Part shown: piece by piece, positions 11,700-23,735 of the stretch | Layout of the letters: each line of letters begins with the position of its first letter | How positions within the stretch are numbered: the first letter of the stretch is position 1 | NCBI GenBank assembly: GCA_014843695.1 | Contig: CM026402.1 | Span: 13,621,374 to 13,685,373, forward strand | Length of the DNA stretch: 64,000 nt | Source: Archivesica marissinica | Lineage: Eukaryota > Mollusca > Bivalvia > Venerida > Vesicomyidae | Reading direction: 5' to 3' | Notes under the pieces: model-generated | What the model was told of the DNA's origin: nothing | The model's input: the letters and a program-made list of their open reading frames with translations, nothing else | Databases searched by the model: none | Translations under genes and position numbers: made by a program

Positions 11700-12599
11700 A
11701 TGACCCTTCTAAGCCATTTATTATTTCCAACCATGCACAAAAACACACTCCAGCCAAACAAGACTCAAATAAATGGCAACAATAAAGTTTCAAACCCCAC
11801 TCAAACAATTGCAGTCTGTAGCACTACCATGAAAGAAAATAAAATGCTGCACACACAAAAAAATGGCAGAAAACGGCAGAGTACAGATCCAAGAAAAAAT
11901 TGGACATGACACATCCTAGAACGGAGCCGTTTCATGTTTTTCACCACCATTTACCCAGACCTGTATAAAGTGGGGGATAAGGCAGAATGAAAGAGGTGGG
12001 TGGGGGTACTCCATGCTCATATATATAAAGAAATAATAAACTACATTCATTGTCATGGAGCACACGTCTCTTTCTACTAATACATACATACATTACCGAA
12101 TTTATAATAAACAATAAATACCTGTACTGTAGGCTGTACTGTAATGTCTGTATCTACTTCGGGCCAAGCGCAAAATAAAGAATCCTCGTGATAATATCAT
12201 GTATCACACTATTGCTGACAAACGTGTTTCAGAACCACAGAAAATGCCAGTCTTATGTAAAGTGAAATTCATAGAAGATGGATATTCATTGGCTGTATAG
12301 TGATGGAATTCCACTCGCAGATCCAATGAAATTAACGGACACACTTTCCATTGTTATTAACCTGAAGCTGCCGATTTGCAATGCTTATGTGGTCGGAAAC
12401 AATCAAGACTATGACTAATTTCGGCGCGAGTATTCGTTGAACTTTGGTGAATGAGCTGTCAAATTGTGCTTATGGGGCCCCATATTTTCTCAATGAATTT
12501 ACACTGATCTCAAGAACGTGTTTTTCGAGAGAGAATCCGCCAAAAAACGGAGAATTCTCATCCCCGAGTCTGTAATGTACGAACTCATTTGTGTGTTTC
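11700..12599. other. Interior of the Mutator-like element, no further gene seen
   Basis: Low-complexity and unique AT-rich sequence; no frame with recognisable composition. Confidence 0.4.
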
Positions 12600-12860
12600 A
12601 CGTTTATTTATCATCGCTACTGGTTGCCCATATGAGCGACGCCTCCTGAAGATATTAGTCATTTTAGATTTTGGAGCATAGTGCAATGATACAGACAGAG
12701 ACCCATTCCAGAGTCTCCTCTGGTTCTTTTACGTGCACCGACACAAGACCTCGGTTTAACGTCCCATCTAAAATACAGTTAATTTTATTAGGGTCAGACG
12801 AACCTGCGATCCCTGGATTACCAGTCCAGCATGATACCACTGGACTACAGATCCGTCTGT
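12600..12860 (-). mobile_element. SINE family 1 copy (tRNA-Thr-like head)
   Basis: Nearly full length, reverse orientation: tail CGTTTATTTATCATCGCTAC, body GAGACCCATTCCAGAGTCTC, and head ending GGATTACCAGTCCAGCATG with ACCACTGGACTACAGATCC. It is nested inside the Mutator-like element, so it is younger than that insertion. Confidence 0.88.
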
Positions 12861-13609
12861 GTACGAAATCAATATTTGTGATTTATATATAAGTTTCTTA
12901 CATTAACTCAAAAACAATATTTAAATGAAGAGAAAATCATCTGTGACACCTTTTAAAAGATAAAAGAAAAACAAGCTCCCATATTCACAAGTAATTGCAT
13001 TAACACTTATTTACCGGGGTACATAATTATCGAAACACTAAATACATAATGGGGATAATGAATACAACAACAACAATATAACACTTTTATTTAATCATAA
13101 TTGTATACAATTATAAAATTTGCTATCAGCAAGTGTTGATAAGTATTGATTGTGATTTCATTAGGCCACTTCAAACAGGTAAATGTGCTTGTGTTATTCA
13201 CAGTTTAGTTTAATATTAGTTTAATAAAAACAAGCATTATTACCAATCATCATTGTACATACATATAGTACATATACAAAATAAATAAATGGGGTCGAGC
13301 TGTCCAATGTGTGGGCCGAGATGTCCTGGAGGCGAGATGTCCAAAGGGGTCGAGATGTCCTGTACCCGTGTTACTGGGTCACATGATCTTAGGGACGGAG
13401 CGATAGGGCATTTCGCGACTAGTCCATTAATTCCAGCTACAACATTTTCGGCAATCACTAGTAGTTATGGGGGTATAGATATCTAACACCAAATATATTA
13501 AGTTTCATCCATCTGTTTTCAAGACACTGCTCTGATGCCAGATAATACCACAATAATTATACGCCTTTGGCGATGAATAATAATACTCGGACATATTATA
13601 ACACACACT

Positions 13610-13745
13610 CAGGGCTCATTCTAGGTCAGATTTTTTGGGAGAAGTGAGAACGCGCACGATAGCATACTTAAATTGTTAATTTAATCAATCTCAACAAAAT
13701 GGAGCTAAAATACACAGTATGACCATTAAATACAACATTTGAATG
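13610..13745. mobile_element. hAT-type MITE, left part
   Basis: Begins CAGGGCTCATTCTAGG and runs parallel to 55772-55903 (TTTTTGGGAGAAGTGAGAA, ACCATTAAATACAACATTTG). The next matching piece is at 14916-14980, so this copy is interrupted or longer than its relative at 55.8 kb. Confidence 0.65.
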
Positions 13746-15029
13746 TTAATACCAAAATCATTTTCCGGAACAAACTATAAGTTACCCGCATTTTGTTTTG
13801 AAATATAAGCGAGTTCATTTTGAATATACTGATGCCAGGGCGCAAATTATACGACGCCAGGGAATGATAAAACTACTTTGTAGCCAATACACAATTTAAT
13901 TTACGAGTTTTTATGATTTATTGCAATTCGTAACTAAATATATTTTATGAAATTTCATAGTAATTCCGAGTGATCACGTCGTTATCTTACATTATGAAAT
14001 GAACATTTTCAGATTCGTCCCAGTCTGAGAACAGCTGATCAAAAATCACTTTCACTCGCCATAATAACTCGGAATTTCAGTTGATTTCGCAAATGATACT
14101 AATCATAAATTTACATATGCATAAAAATGTGCTTAAATTAAAAAATTGCATAGCTATTGAAATGAATACATGTATGTCCCCTTTATATAAGAAATTTATG
14201 TTTTACAATGTCGAGGAACCGTACTCGATCCGTTTCGTACTCGATCCATTTCGCACCAATTTCATGAAAAACTAAAATTAATGCAGATCAACTAAAAAAA
14301 TGTATTTTGTATAATCGACATTTCTATTGGTTTGTCACGGCTAATCTGGTTGCAGGACCCCACAAGGCTCATGTTGAAATCAACTACGCGTGATCATTTG
14401 ATTACCTTTGCAACTGGGATACAATGTAGAACTATACACGTTGTATGTATGTAGGATACATTAATGTCAAATCACTTGCGGGGACCTAGACGTGCTTTCC
14501 TGGGCATAATTAGTCGACCTGAGAGGTTAACCAGTACTAAGCAGTTTGTGTGAGGTGCCTTGCTCAGTATCAAACCCGGACAGTTCTATTTCAAATCCAA
14601 TGATCTACATGTACCACAAAGCAACATGAAACTTAAATACTTGTAAGGTTCTAAACCCAGATGCAAAGCTCAGCAAACTAGTCAATGTTTTCTAATTATG
14701 ATAACAAAATTACTGGCAGCATCCAAGACACACCTTGGTCCAGAGGTTATTAAATGGTCGAGAAAAAGTTGAGGTTATTAAATGGTCGAGAAAAAGTTAT
14801 CTTTACGGAAAGTACCAACATGCATACAGTTTGACTCTTGAAAAATGCAGCTTGACTCTTGAGATTTTGACCTCAAGGGTCATTGACTCTTGACTTTCAA
14901 AGTCAAACGCCCTGTGAATAGAATGAGTGCTTTCTAATGGGCCAGTACTTCTTACTGGACAAAATTGTATATGAAAATGGGAATTTGAAATGTGTTCATG
15001 TACTGAAATAACACCAAACAATGACAACA
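13746..15029. other. No host gene seen; holds a second segment of the hAT-type MITE
   Basis: At 14916-14980 the string AGTGCTTTCTAATGGGCCAG with ACTGGACAAA continues the MITE of 13610. A short duplication (GAGGTTATTAAATGGTCGAG twice) lies near 14742-14800. Just beyond, 15030-15260 contains a box B-like GGTCGATGGTTCAAACC and could be another decayed SINE. Confidence 0.45.
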
Positions 15030-15399
15030 AAGGCGTCCTCCTACCGAGCTGGAGGTCGATGGTTCAAACCTTGTCACTAGTAGCTAGGGGGGGGTAAAGA
15101 TATAGATTCTGATATGGTCGGTTGGTGAGCCGCCAGCTAGTTAAATAATGGTTATCGATTGCCTATCAGCTAGGCGCCTGGCCTTCAAGGATAGGATTTG
15201 GGAAGTGATGTCCATAAGAGTTGTCTCATAAGTCAGAAATGGCTGGCCCTTTCAATAGGGGTGACACTATAATAAACAAACACTTTACTTTTTTACATTG
15301 TACAATATATGCTTTCAGTGTGACTGGAGAGGAATAAACCTAGCTAAATAAACCTAATTTACAGTACTTGATCTTGAATTTAGTTTATTCCGTCCTTAC

Positions 15400-15639
15400 C
15401 ATCAGTTCGGATGGGTGCAGGTTTTCTGTCCTTCTCCGGTTTTGACTTGTTATCCCCACATCCTGGGAACTTAAGGGGGTGCCGGAACTCACAAGTTTCA
15501 TTTAAATCCACTTTCCCATGTAGAGCAATCTTTACATTGTCAGATATTTTATCGATAGATGCTTCAGGTCTCCGAGACTTCTTTGTCAATGAAAGCTTTG
15601 TAGCTTTCTTTCCTACCGTCTTATCTGCCGCTGGCATTT
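15400..15639 (-). CDS. Candidate exon upstream of the UBZ exons of the SLX4-like gene
   Basis: Minus-strand frame following acceptor GTTCTTAG and ending at donor GTAAGG. It encodes a Lys/Arg/Asp-rich, low-hydrophobicity segment including KKATKLSLTKKSRRPEASI, then FRHPLKFPGCGDNKSK and KPAPIRTD. The exon ends with one base of a codon, exactly what the UBZ exon at 6611-6701 needs (G plus GA gives Gly). Strand, order and phase therefore agree with it being an SLX4-like N-terminal exon, and the disordered basic composition is as expected there. I cannot match the sequence itself to SLX4. If the donor is unused, the frame stops at 15380-15382. Confidence 0.4.
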
Positions 15640-15805
15640 CTAAGAACTTCACAGTTACAATGTATAATTATATTTCCTCCGTCTTAAGATCTCAGTCAGC
15701 TACCCTGGTATTTCTAAGAACTTCACTGTTACAATGTATAATTATATTTCCTCCGTCTTAAGATCTGTCAGCTACCCTGGTATTTCTAAGAACTTCACAG
15801 TTATA
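15640..15805. repeat. Duplicated unit of about 90 bp that repeats the candidate acceptor region
   Basis: CTAAGAACTTCACAGTTACA and TATAATTATATTTCCTCCG recur about 2.2 times, each with GGTATTTCTAAGAACTTC. The polypyrimidine/AG of the candidate exon at 15400-15639 lies in the first copy, so the duplication has multiplied the intron end. Confidence 0.75.
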
Positions 15806-15992
15806 GTTCGTCCAACATCGGATTACCATTTATCTACATGTACTTCGTTGAGCACAAGTATTTAATACGCATACAATATCCACACTATGTTAATATCAAA
15901 CCATAGTTCATGACCAAGTTTTGTAGTAAATAACACAATTCTAAGCAATTTTGCAACCTTGTCATTAGCACACTACAGCCTAAAGGCATTAC

Positions 15993-16130
15993 TTCTTATC
16001 CTTCAAGTCCGATGCTCGATTTTTCAATGTAGCAATTCTGTCATCTAAGAGAATTTTGTCATTCATGGCTGCCTCGTTTTGGAGTCTATGTTTCTCTGCT
16101 ATTCTGTCTTTATTTGCACGTGCATACATT
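15993..16130 (-). CDS. Candidate exon, charged coiled-coil-like segment
   Basis: Minus strand, after acceptor TTTCTCTTAG. The exon encodes MYARANKDRIAEKHRLQNEA then ILLDDRIATLKNRASDLKDK, a strongly helical, charged run with heptad-like spacing. It can end either at a GTAATG donor (exon 15993-16130) or at the TAA stop 15989-15991. Its outgoing phase does not fit the acceptor of the 15400-15639 exon, so either an exon lies between them, the stop is real, or the two are unrelated. Family not recognised. Confidence 0.35.
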
Positions 16131-16224
16131 CTAAGAGAAATGAAGAAAATCAGTCGCTTATTGCCTACATTGTGAACCATTTCTAGTGTCCCAGGTCACA
16201 CATCACTGCATAGGGATACATTTA

Positions 16225-16401
16225 CAGTCAAACCTGTGTTAGTGGCCACCTCTATTAAGCAACCAACCTGTATTAAGCAGCTGGTTTTCAGATTCCCAAT
16301 ATATTATTTTGTATATAATTTACCTCTATTAAGCAGCCACCTGTGCTAAGCAGCCACTTTCGGTAATTCCCTTGGCTGGCTACTTAAGACAGGTTTGACT
16401 G
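16225..16401. mobile_element. Tc1/mariner-like MITE, TA-flanked
   Basis: 177 bp between TA at 16223-16224 and TA at 16402-16403. Termini are CAGTCAAACCTGTGTTAG and its inverted counterpart ACAGGTTTGACTG. The interior repeats CTATTAAGCAGCCAC on both arms. It is related to the element at 34236-34924. Confidence 0.8.
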
Positions 16402-16979
16402 TATAACATTTATACAAAACAAAAGAAGGAAAAGTTACAGTTCTCAAGAAGGTATTTTTGCATTTTATTGAAAACCTAGATCATTTGAACACACCTTGCA
16501 TGCTGGGACAATAAAGGCTATAAATAGTTGAAATCAATTGCAGCAGACAACAATTCATTAATTTGTTTTTCTTATTTGTAACTAAAAACTCTGGAAATAT
16601 GTTAACAATTCAAACCTTATTTATTGCCGAAGATTGTTGTCGTTACGACACAAATCTAATGAAATTCAATGACACGTTCAACTGTTATTTTCACTGCTAG
16701 TGTGCAGAGTTAAAAAAATCAAGGATCACCTCATAAACGGGCAATACTTCATGTGAATGCTATCATTAGCTTCCAATAGGCAGTCATTTGCACAGTCAAT
16801 GTCATTTAATAAACAAGTGACACTTGGCCACTCACCGGACAAAACATCAGCCAATCTGCATCAAGCTAATGACTTAAACTTGAGTTTGTGATCTGAGAAT
16901 AGCTTTATAAACTCCGACCCTGGATTTTGATATATACTGTATCTGACCAAGATTGATAACATTCTGACTATTAGCTTAA

Positions 16980-17583
16980 AGCAGCATTACATCGTAATAA
17001 GGATGTTTTGGGTAAAATATAAATACTAATATGTGTGTGTTTACAAAAATCGAAATAGTCGCTCAGAAACGATAAAATTCCCCATAAATTTAAACCGTCG
17101 TATACGCGAATTTGTTTATCAACACACGAAATGTAAACACGCACAGTGCGCATGCGTGAAACAACAGAGGATGTAGAAAACAACGTATATATTTTGAACA
17201 TGAAAGACTATCTAGCTATCTTCCTCTAATGTCGAACCCCTCACGGGGATGTAGAAATGTCCCTAAAAGACTTAGCTAACAGAGGTATGAATCAACATAT
17301 CAAATAATTTAATCAAAAAAGACAAAATGGGACAAATTGGGACGATGCATTCCGAATGTAAACAAGTGCGGATGATGCATTCCGGTTGTAAATAAGTGCG
17401 TGACCGATCGACTCGGAAAGTCCTACTTTCGGTTTCGAGTTTGTTTTATCGCCAAAAAAACACTGTTTACCAAATGAACATAAGCATACAAAGTATAATG
17501 TTAGAATGTATAGCAGCATTGCTACCCATATGCAAAAATTGAATTGTTCAAATATCTTTTATTTCATACGATGTAATGCTGCT
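16980..17583. mobile_element. TTAA-flanked MITE, 604 bp
   Basis: TTAA at 16976-16979 and 17584-17587. Termini AGCAGCATTACATCGTA / ACGATGTAATGCTGCT are inverted repeats. TTAA duplication is used by piggyBac and Kolobok groups; no coding capacity remains. A related copy is at 46069-46754. Confidence 0.82.
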
Positions 17584-17850
17584 TTAAAAGACATGTTGCT
17601 AAAAAAATCTTTGATTTAACCAACATGTACTGACCAAGTTTATTGATGGATTGACCTACGTAATTTAACAAGATTAGTAGGCCATTGTTCAGCTGCTTGC
17701 TATACAGGTATGTAATATGTTTATTTAATTTGTTTCTAGGGTCAAGTTGTTATTGATGCAGGACGACCCTATTAGCCTCTCCATATCAGTTTTTAAGGCA
17801 TGGGTGGGCATCCGGAGAGAAACACAGACAGTCTGCAAGTCAGCAGGAAA

Positions 17851-18108
17851 CGTTCATCGCTACCGGTTGCCCATATGAGTGACACCTCCTGAAGAGATTA
17901 AGTCATTTAGATTGTGGAGGATTGTGCAAGATAAGAGACCCATTGCAGTCTACTCTGGTACTTTTATGTGTATGGTATAGAGCACCAACACAAGACCATG
18001 GCTGAAAGTCCCATCAGAAAGACGTAAAAATTTTAGGGTGACTGGGGAACGAACCTGCAATCCCTGGATTCGCAGTCCAAGGTGTTAACCACTGGACTAC
18101 TAACCCAT
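17851..18108 (-). mobile_element. SINE family 1 copy
   Basis: Reverse-oriented: TCGCTACCGGTTGCCCATAT at the left, GATTCGCAGTCCAAGGTG and CCACTGGACTAC of the tRNA-like head at the right. A 59-bp satellite starts about 100 bp beyond the head. Confidence 0.85.
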
Positions 18109-18204
18109 AAAAACAAACAAGGTCTCAGTGCCTTTTATACTTAGTTATGTTTGCAAGACAAAAACTGCTGGTCAAATAGTAATGTAGTAACATAAACCAA
18201 ATGA

Positions 18205-19600
18205 CACCAAAAACAAGCTAAATCTACAGGTGACCCGGACATGGCATAACCCTGATGACAAATGCAAACAAACAAGCTAAGTCTACAGGTGACCCGGACA
18301 TGGCATAACCCTGATGACAAATGCAAACAAACAAGTTAAGTCTACAGATGACCTGGACATGGCATAACCCTGATGACAAATGCAAACAAACAAGCTAAAT
18401 CTACAGGTGACCCGGACATGGCATAACCCTGATGACAAATGCAAACAAACAAGCTAAGTCTACAGGTGACCCGGACATGGCATAACCCTGATGACAAATG
18501 CAAACAAACAAGCTAAGTCTACAGATGACCTGGACATGGCATAACCCTGATGACAAATGCAAACAAACAAGCTAAATCTACAGGTGACCCGGACATGGCA
18601 TAACCCTGATGACAAATGCAAACAAACAAGCTAAGTCTACAGGTGACCCGGACATGGCATAACCCTGATGACAAATGCAAACAAACAAGCTAAGTCTACA
18701 GGTGACCTGGACATGGCATAACCCTGATGACAAATGCAAACAAACAAGCTAAGTCTACAGATGACCTGGACATGGCATAACCCTGATGACAAATGCAAAC
18801 AAACAAGCTAAATCTACAGGTGACCCGGACATGGCATAACCCTGATGACAAATGCAAACAAACAAGCTAAGTCTACAGGTGACCCGGACATGGCATAACC
18901 CTGATGACAAATGCAAACAAACAAGCTAAGTCTACAGATGACCTGGACATGGCATAACCCTGATGACAAATGCAAACAAACAAGCTAAATCTACAGGTGA
19001 CCCGGACATGGCATAACCCTGATGACAAATGCAAACAAACAAGCTAAGTCTACAGGTGACCCGGACATGGCATAACCCTGATGACAAATGCAAACAAACA
19101 AGCTAAATCTACAGATGAGTACCGGACATGGCATAACCCTGATGACAAATGCAAACAAACAAGCTAAATCTACAGGTGACCCGGACATGGCATAACCCTG
19201 ATGACAAATGCAAACAAACAAGCTAAATCTACAGATGACCCGGACATGGCATAACCCTGATGACAAATGCAAACAAACAAGCTAAATCTACAGGTGACCC
19301 GGACATGGCATAATCCTGATGACAAATGCAAATAAACAATCTAAGTCTACAGGTGACCCGGACATGGCATAAACATGTTGACATATGCAAACAAACAATC
19401 TAAGTCTACAGGTGACCCGGACATGGCATAAACATGTTGACATATGCAAACAAACAATCTAAGTCTACAGGTGACCCGGACATGGCATAATCCTGATGAC
19501 AAATGCAAACAAACAATCTAAGTCTACAGGTGACCCAGACATGGCATAAACATGTTGACAAATGCAAACAAACAAGCTAAGTCTACAGGTGACCACCATG
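18205..19600. repeat. 59-bp satellite with 177-bp trimeric higher-order repeat
   Basis: About 23 units containing GACATGGCATAACCCTGATG and ACAAATGCAAACAAACAAG. Three subtypes follow in fixed order for most of the array: AAATCTACAGGTGACCCGG, AAGTCTACAGGTGACCCGG, AAGTCTACAGATGACCTGG. The last units diverge (TAAACATGTTGACATATGC), marking an older edge. Confidence 0.93.
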
Positions 19601-20260
19601 ACCTGGTCAGGACTTACACTGATTGACAAATAACAAAAGACATGTACATTGGCATGAGTTAATTTTACAATCGGTAATAATTAACCAAATCTAGTGGTCG
19701 TAATGTCGAATATTTATTGAACTTAGAAATACTGAACGTTCAATAAAACTACATAAATCATATAGTAAATATAACAGCTTTTGATTTTATTTGTGTTTGA
19801 TCTTTTGGCATATTTGGGTCTGGTCCGTAAAGTCATTTTCCTTCCATCTTATATACAGTAAGCTACCCACCTCCTCTAATCCATAGACGATCCCATTAGT
19901 TCATACTTACCACTAATCTAGCATGTTTTCTTAATACATACTATTGAATTCAGGTAGTGACTGCAATATATTCTAGTTATATATGCGCCAAGTGTAGGCT
20001 GCAGAAAATTTAGTGCTCTTATAATTGGATTATTTCGTTAAAACTAGTGACTGTAGAACTGTGATTTTTGTACAGTATCTCATGAATATACAGGAGTTAC
20101 TATTCTGTGCTTTTTAATTGGAATTATCTATTCAATATTGAATGTCATACTCTGAAACAATTGGATGTACAAATAAGAAACTATTTATACTTTATAAAAT
20201 TGTGTAACTTTTTGATGAACACAATTTCACGGTTACAATGTGCTTTGTCAAGTATAATTA
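19601..20260. other. No gene seen before the LINE relic
   Basis: AT-rich unique sequence. The 5' boundary of the LINE is not resolved and may lie here. Confidence 0.45.
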
Positions 20261-22919
20261 TTGAAATTGGCAGGTGTAGCTAGAAGGCTTTCACAGTATC
20301 AGATTAAACATGTCCCTCGCCCTGGTAGTCGACGGGGCGGGGGTGTGGCTCTGATATATAAAACTGGAATAGATGTCAACATTGTGTCCTCTACACATGA
20401 CAATGAATTTTCAACTTTTGAGTATTTAGATTGTAATGTAAATATTAAGTCCTATTCTTTACGCTTATCAGTAATATACAGACCACCCCCAAATAAAGAA
20501 AATGGTTAGAAAACTAACGTATTTCTTGAAGACGAATGGCCACTGTTCTTGTCCAAATACGCCACCATTGACAAAAATATCATAATCACTGGAGATTTAA
20601 ACTTTCATTTGGATAACTACTCTGACCGTGATGCAATAAAATTTAACAGTACTCTACAATCCTGTGACATGACACAACATGTGAAAGAGCCTACCCACGT
20701 CCGTGGTCACATCCTGTATGTGGTCATTACAAGGGAAAATGACAAAACTGTGTCAGAAGTAGTGGTTACTGACCCAGGTTTTTCAGATAACTCGGGCAAA
20801 GTGACAAGAGACCTCTTCGCAGTCATGTTTCATGCAAGAGCAGCCAAACTGGCTCCTGTACGAAAAACAGTGTCATATAGAAAATTCCGTTCAATAGATG
20901 TAGATACCTTAAAAGTGACATCATGGCATCAGAAAAACTTCGTAATAGTTTGCAATGCACGGATGCTGACGATCTTGTCAACATATACAACAGTGAACTT
21001 TCTGCATTGGTTGATAAACATGCCCCTTTACGTACAAAAACGATTACATTAAGGCCTTCATGTCCCTGGTTGACAGAGGAACTCCACGATGCCAAACATG
21101 TAAAGCGTAAATTTGAACGCAAGTGGAAAAAATCAAGATTAACTGTCGACCATGAAATATACAGGAGTGCCAAGGTTAATGAAATGTTGAAATAAGCTTG
21201 GCTTGACTACTTTTCTGATAAAGTAATATCTTGCGGTCGTGATCAAAAAAACATGTTCAAAATCACTGAACACCTGCTTGAAGGCGATAGTGAAATAGCG
21301 CTTCCATCAGGCAAAAATCCCAATGAACTAGCACAGGAATTCAGTGACTTCTTCATTTCTAAGGTGGAAGGCATTAGAAATGACATATCTTTAAACCCCC
21401 AGTCGGAACTGGGTCCATTGAACATTGAAACAGAGAAACTCCCTCACATAAGCTGCTTGAACAATTTCTGTCCATCAAATGAGAAAGAAGTCGAACAGTT
21501 CATTAAAAAAGGGCCAAATAAATCCTGTGAAATAGACCCAATTCCAACATGGCTACTGAAATCTTGTCTTAGTGAAATCCTACCAATAGTGACAAAAATA
21601 ATATTGTAAATATTTCATTGGAAACAGGCAATGTACCAGTCATTAAAAATCTCCCGGGTAAGACCTTTGCTGAAAAAACCAAGTCTTGATCAAAACACTT
21701 TGAAGAACTACAGGCCCGTGTCAAACTTGCCGTATGTCTCGAAGATTCTGGAAAAAGTAGTAAATAGTCGAATTGATGAACATTTGACAAGTAATAACTT
21801 ACACGAGGTACATCAGTCAGCGTACAGGAACTTTCATTCTACAGAAACTGCCTTACTGAAAGTCCAAAACGATATACTCCAATCTCTGGACCAGAACAAT
21901 GCTATGTACAATCCTTGTGCTTTTGGACCTATCTGCTGCATTTGATACCATCGACCATAGAACACTTTTACAGCGTCTCAAACTTCAATTTGGAATTACT
22001 GGAAACCTCCCGAAATTTTACACTATGTATACCAAGCCTGTAGGAGCCATTTGTAAACACCATGGACTGAACCATCACTTTTATGCTGACGATTCCCAGC
22101 TTTACCTTTCATTCAAACCAACCGTTCAAGCCTCACATGTAGAGACACTACTTCGAGTGGAAAACTGTCTACAAGACATTGTTGCTTGGATGCATGCCAA
22201 TATGTTAAAACTCAATACTGATCAAACTGAAATGATTATGTTTTCTAGTCAGCGAAATGTTCAACACATTGAAAACATAAATGTGAAAGTAGGAGACTCA
22301 AATACAGAACCATCAACATGTGTGAGAAATCTAGGTGCTTTCCTAGACTCAAGAATGGATATGGACAAACATGTAAATTCCGTGACAAAATCATGTTATG
22401 CGCAGATCCGGAGGATTGGACACATTCGGCAGTATTTAACAACAGATGCCACGAAAACTCTCATAAACTCACTTGTTACATCCAGGCTCGACTACTGTAA
22501 TTCACTTTTGTACGGCTTGCCAAAAAATACATCCAATAAATTACAAACTGTTCAAAACACAGCAGCTCGCATCATAACCAGAACATCCCGTTTCAGTCAT
22601 GTAACGCCCATTCTAAAAGAACTTCATTGGCTACCAGTTCAAGAAAGAATAAAGTATAAAATACTGACTCACACATATAAAGCATTGAATGGAGAAGCAC
22701 CGATTTATATGAGAAACTTGCTTGAGGTTTATATACCAAGGAGAGACTTACGGTCTAAAAATGAAGCAGCTACGCTTGTGTTACCCAGAAGTCGGACTGT
22801 CACATACGGAGACAAAACTTTGGAATTCTCTTCCATCAAATCTTAGAAATGCAACAACATTGTGTTCTTTCAAAAAGGCTTTGAAGACACACCTTTTTAA
22901 ATGTTCATATGGAACATAA
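20261..22919 (+). pseudogene. LINE ORF2 relic: APE endonuclease + reverse transcriptase
   Basis: Spread over several frames. Endonuclease pieces: RPGSRRGGGVALIYK and VIYRPPPN (20261-20509), then ITGDLNFH with a degraded TH..GH box and FSDN instead of SDH (20549-20800). Reverse transcriptase pieces: KNYRPVSNLPYVSKILEKVV (about 21700), VLLDLSAAFDTIDH (about 21920), HFYADDSQLY with the catalytic FADD-type box (about 22080), and the conserved tail LHWLPVQERIKYKI (about 22620). Between FGITGN and the YADD block the usual stretch containing the GVPQGS motif (roughly 45-50 residues) is absent near 22010-22025. At least five frameshifts or stops occur. The copy is dead and cannot have mobilised itself. 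Confidence 0.88.
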
Positions 22920-23210
22920 ATATCGAACTGTGTTTGTGCTCAATCAGGATTAAGACTGCAAATGAACACATTTTATTTAATTATTACCTATATTTTAATT
23001 TGTTATAATTTTAGATCCGAATATTTTATAGCATATTTAGAATGCATTGTAATTGTGTTTGCTATTTTGTCTTGTTTTATCTCATTGTATGTGGAAGTTG
23101 TTATCAATACAGGTATGTGTGATATTTAGGCTGTAAAGTGCTTTTGAACGTTTTATTTTTAGATGAAAAGAGCGCTATATAAGTTTGGTATATAATAATA
23201 ATAGTTCACT
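20261..23210 (+). mobile_element. L2/CR1-like non-LTR retrotransposon, 5'-truncated
   Basis: The endonuclease and reverse transcriptase ORF is followed by about 290 bp of 3' UTR containing GAGCGCTATATAAGTTTGG and ending in ATAATAATA, the kind of short 3' repeat used by L2/CR1 elements. The N-terminal half of the endonuclease is missing, as expected of 5' truncation during target-primed reverse transcription. Confidence 0.85.
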
Positions 23211-23631
23211 GCATTCAAATTACATTGCTTGTCCATATATACATGTAGGACATATTATAAACTGTAATAAAACTTGTAAGGTCTATCGACTGAACTAACC
23301 CAGTGACAACTGGCGCCCAATGGGGATTTGATGACTTACATGAAACATATGTCTACAGAGATGGTGATGCCGACAACAACCCCTATCACCATATTTCTGT
23401 ACTTCCACATAGCCGTTCCTCTCAAAAACCCAGACTTGCTCGCCTCTTTTCCGTGGTCTTCCAGACGCATTATGATAGCTGTTTTATATCCTCGATAGAA
23501 TTTTCCCACTGGTTACATCTAATGCATTTAATTCTGAAATTAAAAATGAATATACATGTATATTCATATCTTCAAACTATCATTCTCAGCTAAAATAATA
23601 CAACAGTATTGACTTGTCCTCTGTACATTAT

Positions 23632-23735
23632 AGAGCCTCCGTGGTCGAGTGATCTAACAAGCTGTTGGTAGAACATGCCTTTCATCTCTATTATCAGGGC
23701 TGTGAGTTCGATCTCCGTATCAGGGACAAGTGATA
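23632..23735 (+). mobile_element. tRNA-like SINE head, probable family 2 relative
   Basis: Begins GCCTCCGTGGTCGAGTG as in SINE2 and has a GTGAGTTCGATCTC box B, but the middle differs from other SINE2 copies. Only the head is recognisable. Confidence 0.45.

Larger units (their letters stand above)
8942..13366. mobile_element. Mutator-like element (MULE), 4.4 kb, 11-bp target duplication
   Basis: The 11-mer CGTGTTACTGG occurs at 8931-8941 and again at 13367-13377, flanking a 4,425-bp block. Ends are inverted and internally repetitive: the left has CTTCGACCCC, GGACAACTCGACCCC and CACGACCCCC; the right has repeated GGGGTCGAG(A/C)TGTCC and CGAGATGTCC. A 9-11-bp duplication is typical of the Mutator superfamily. 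Inside are a zinc-finger exon of a type I associate with MULE proteins (9719-9821), a broken BED/hAT-like gene (10290-11561), a MITE and a SINE1 copy. No MULE catalytic core is seen, so this copy is probably an inactive, internally deleted derivative. Confidence 0.75.

Noticed and set aside
7867..19600. CRISPR-like arrays (regular repeats at 59 and 90 bp)
   Set aside because: There are no variable spacers between conserved repeats; whole units are alike, and the context is eukaryotic.
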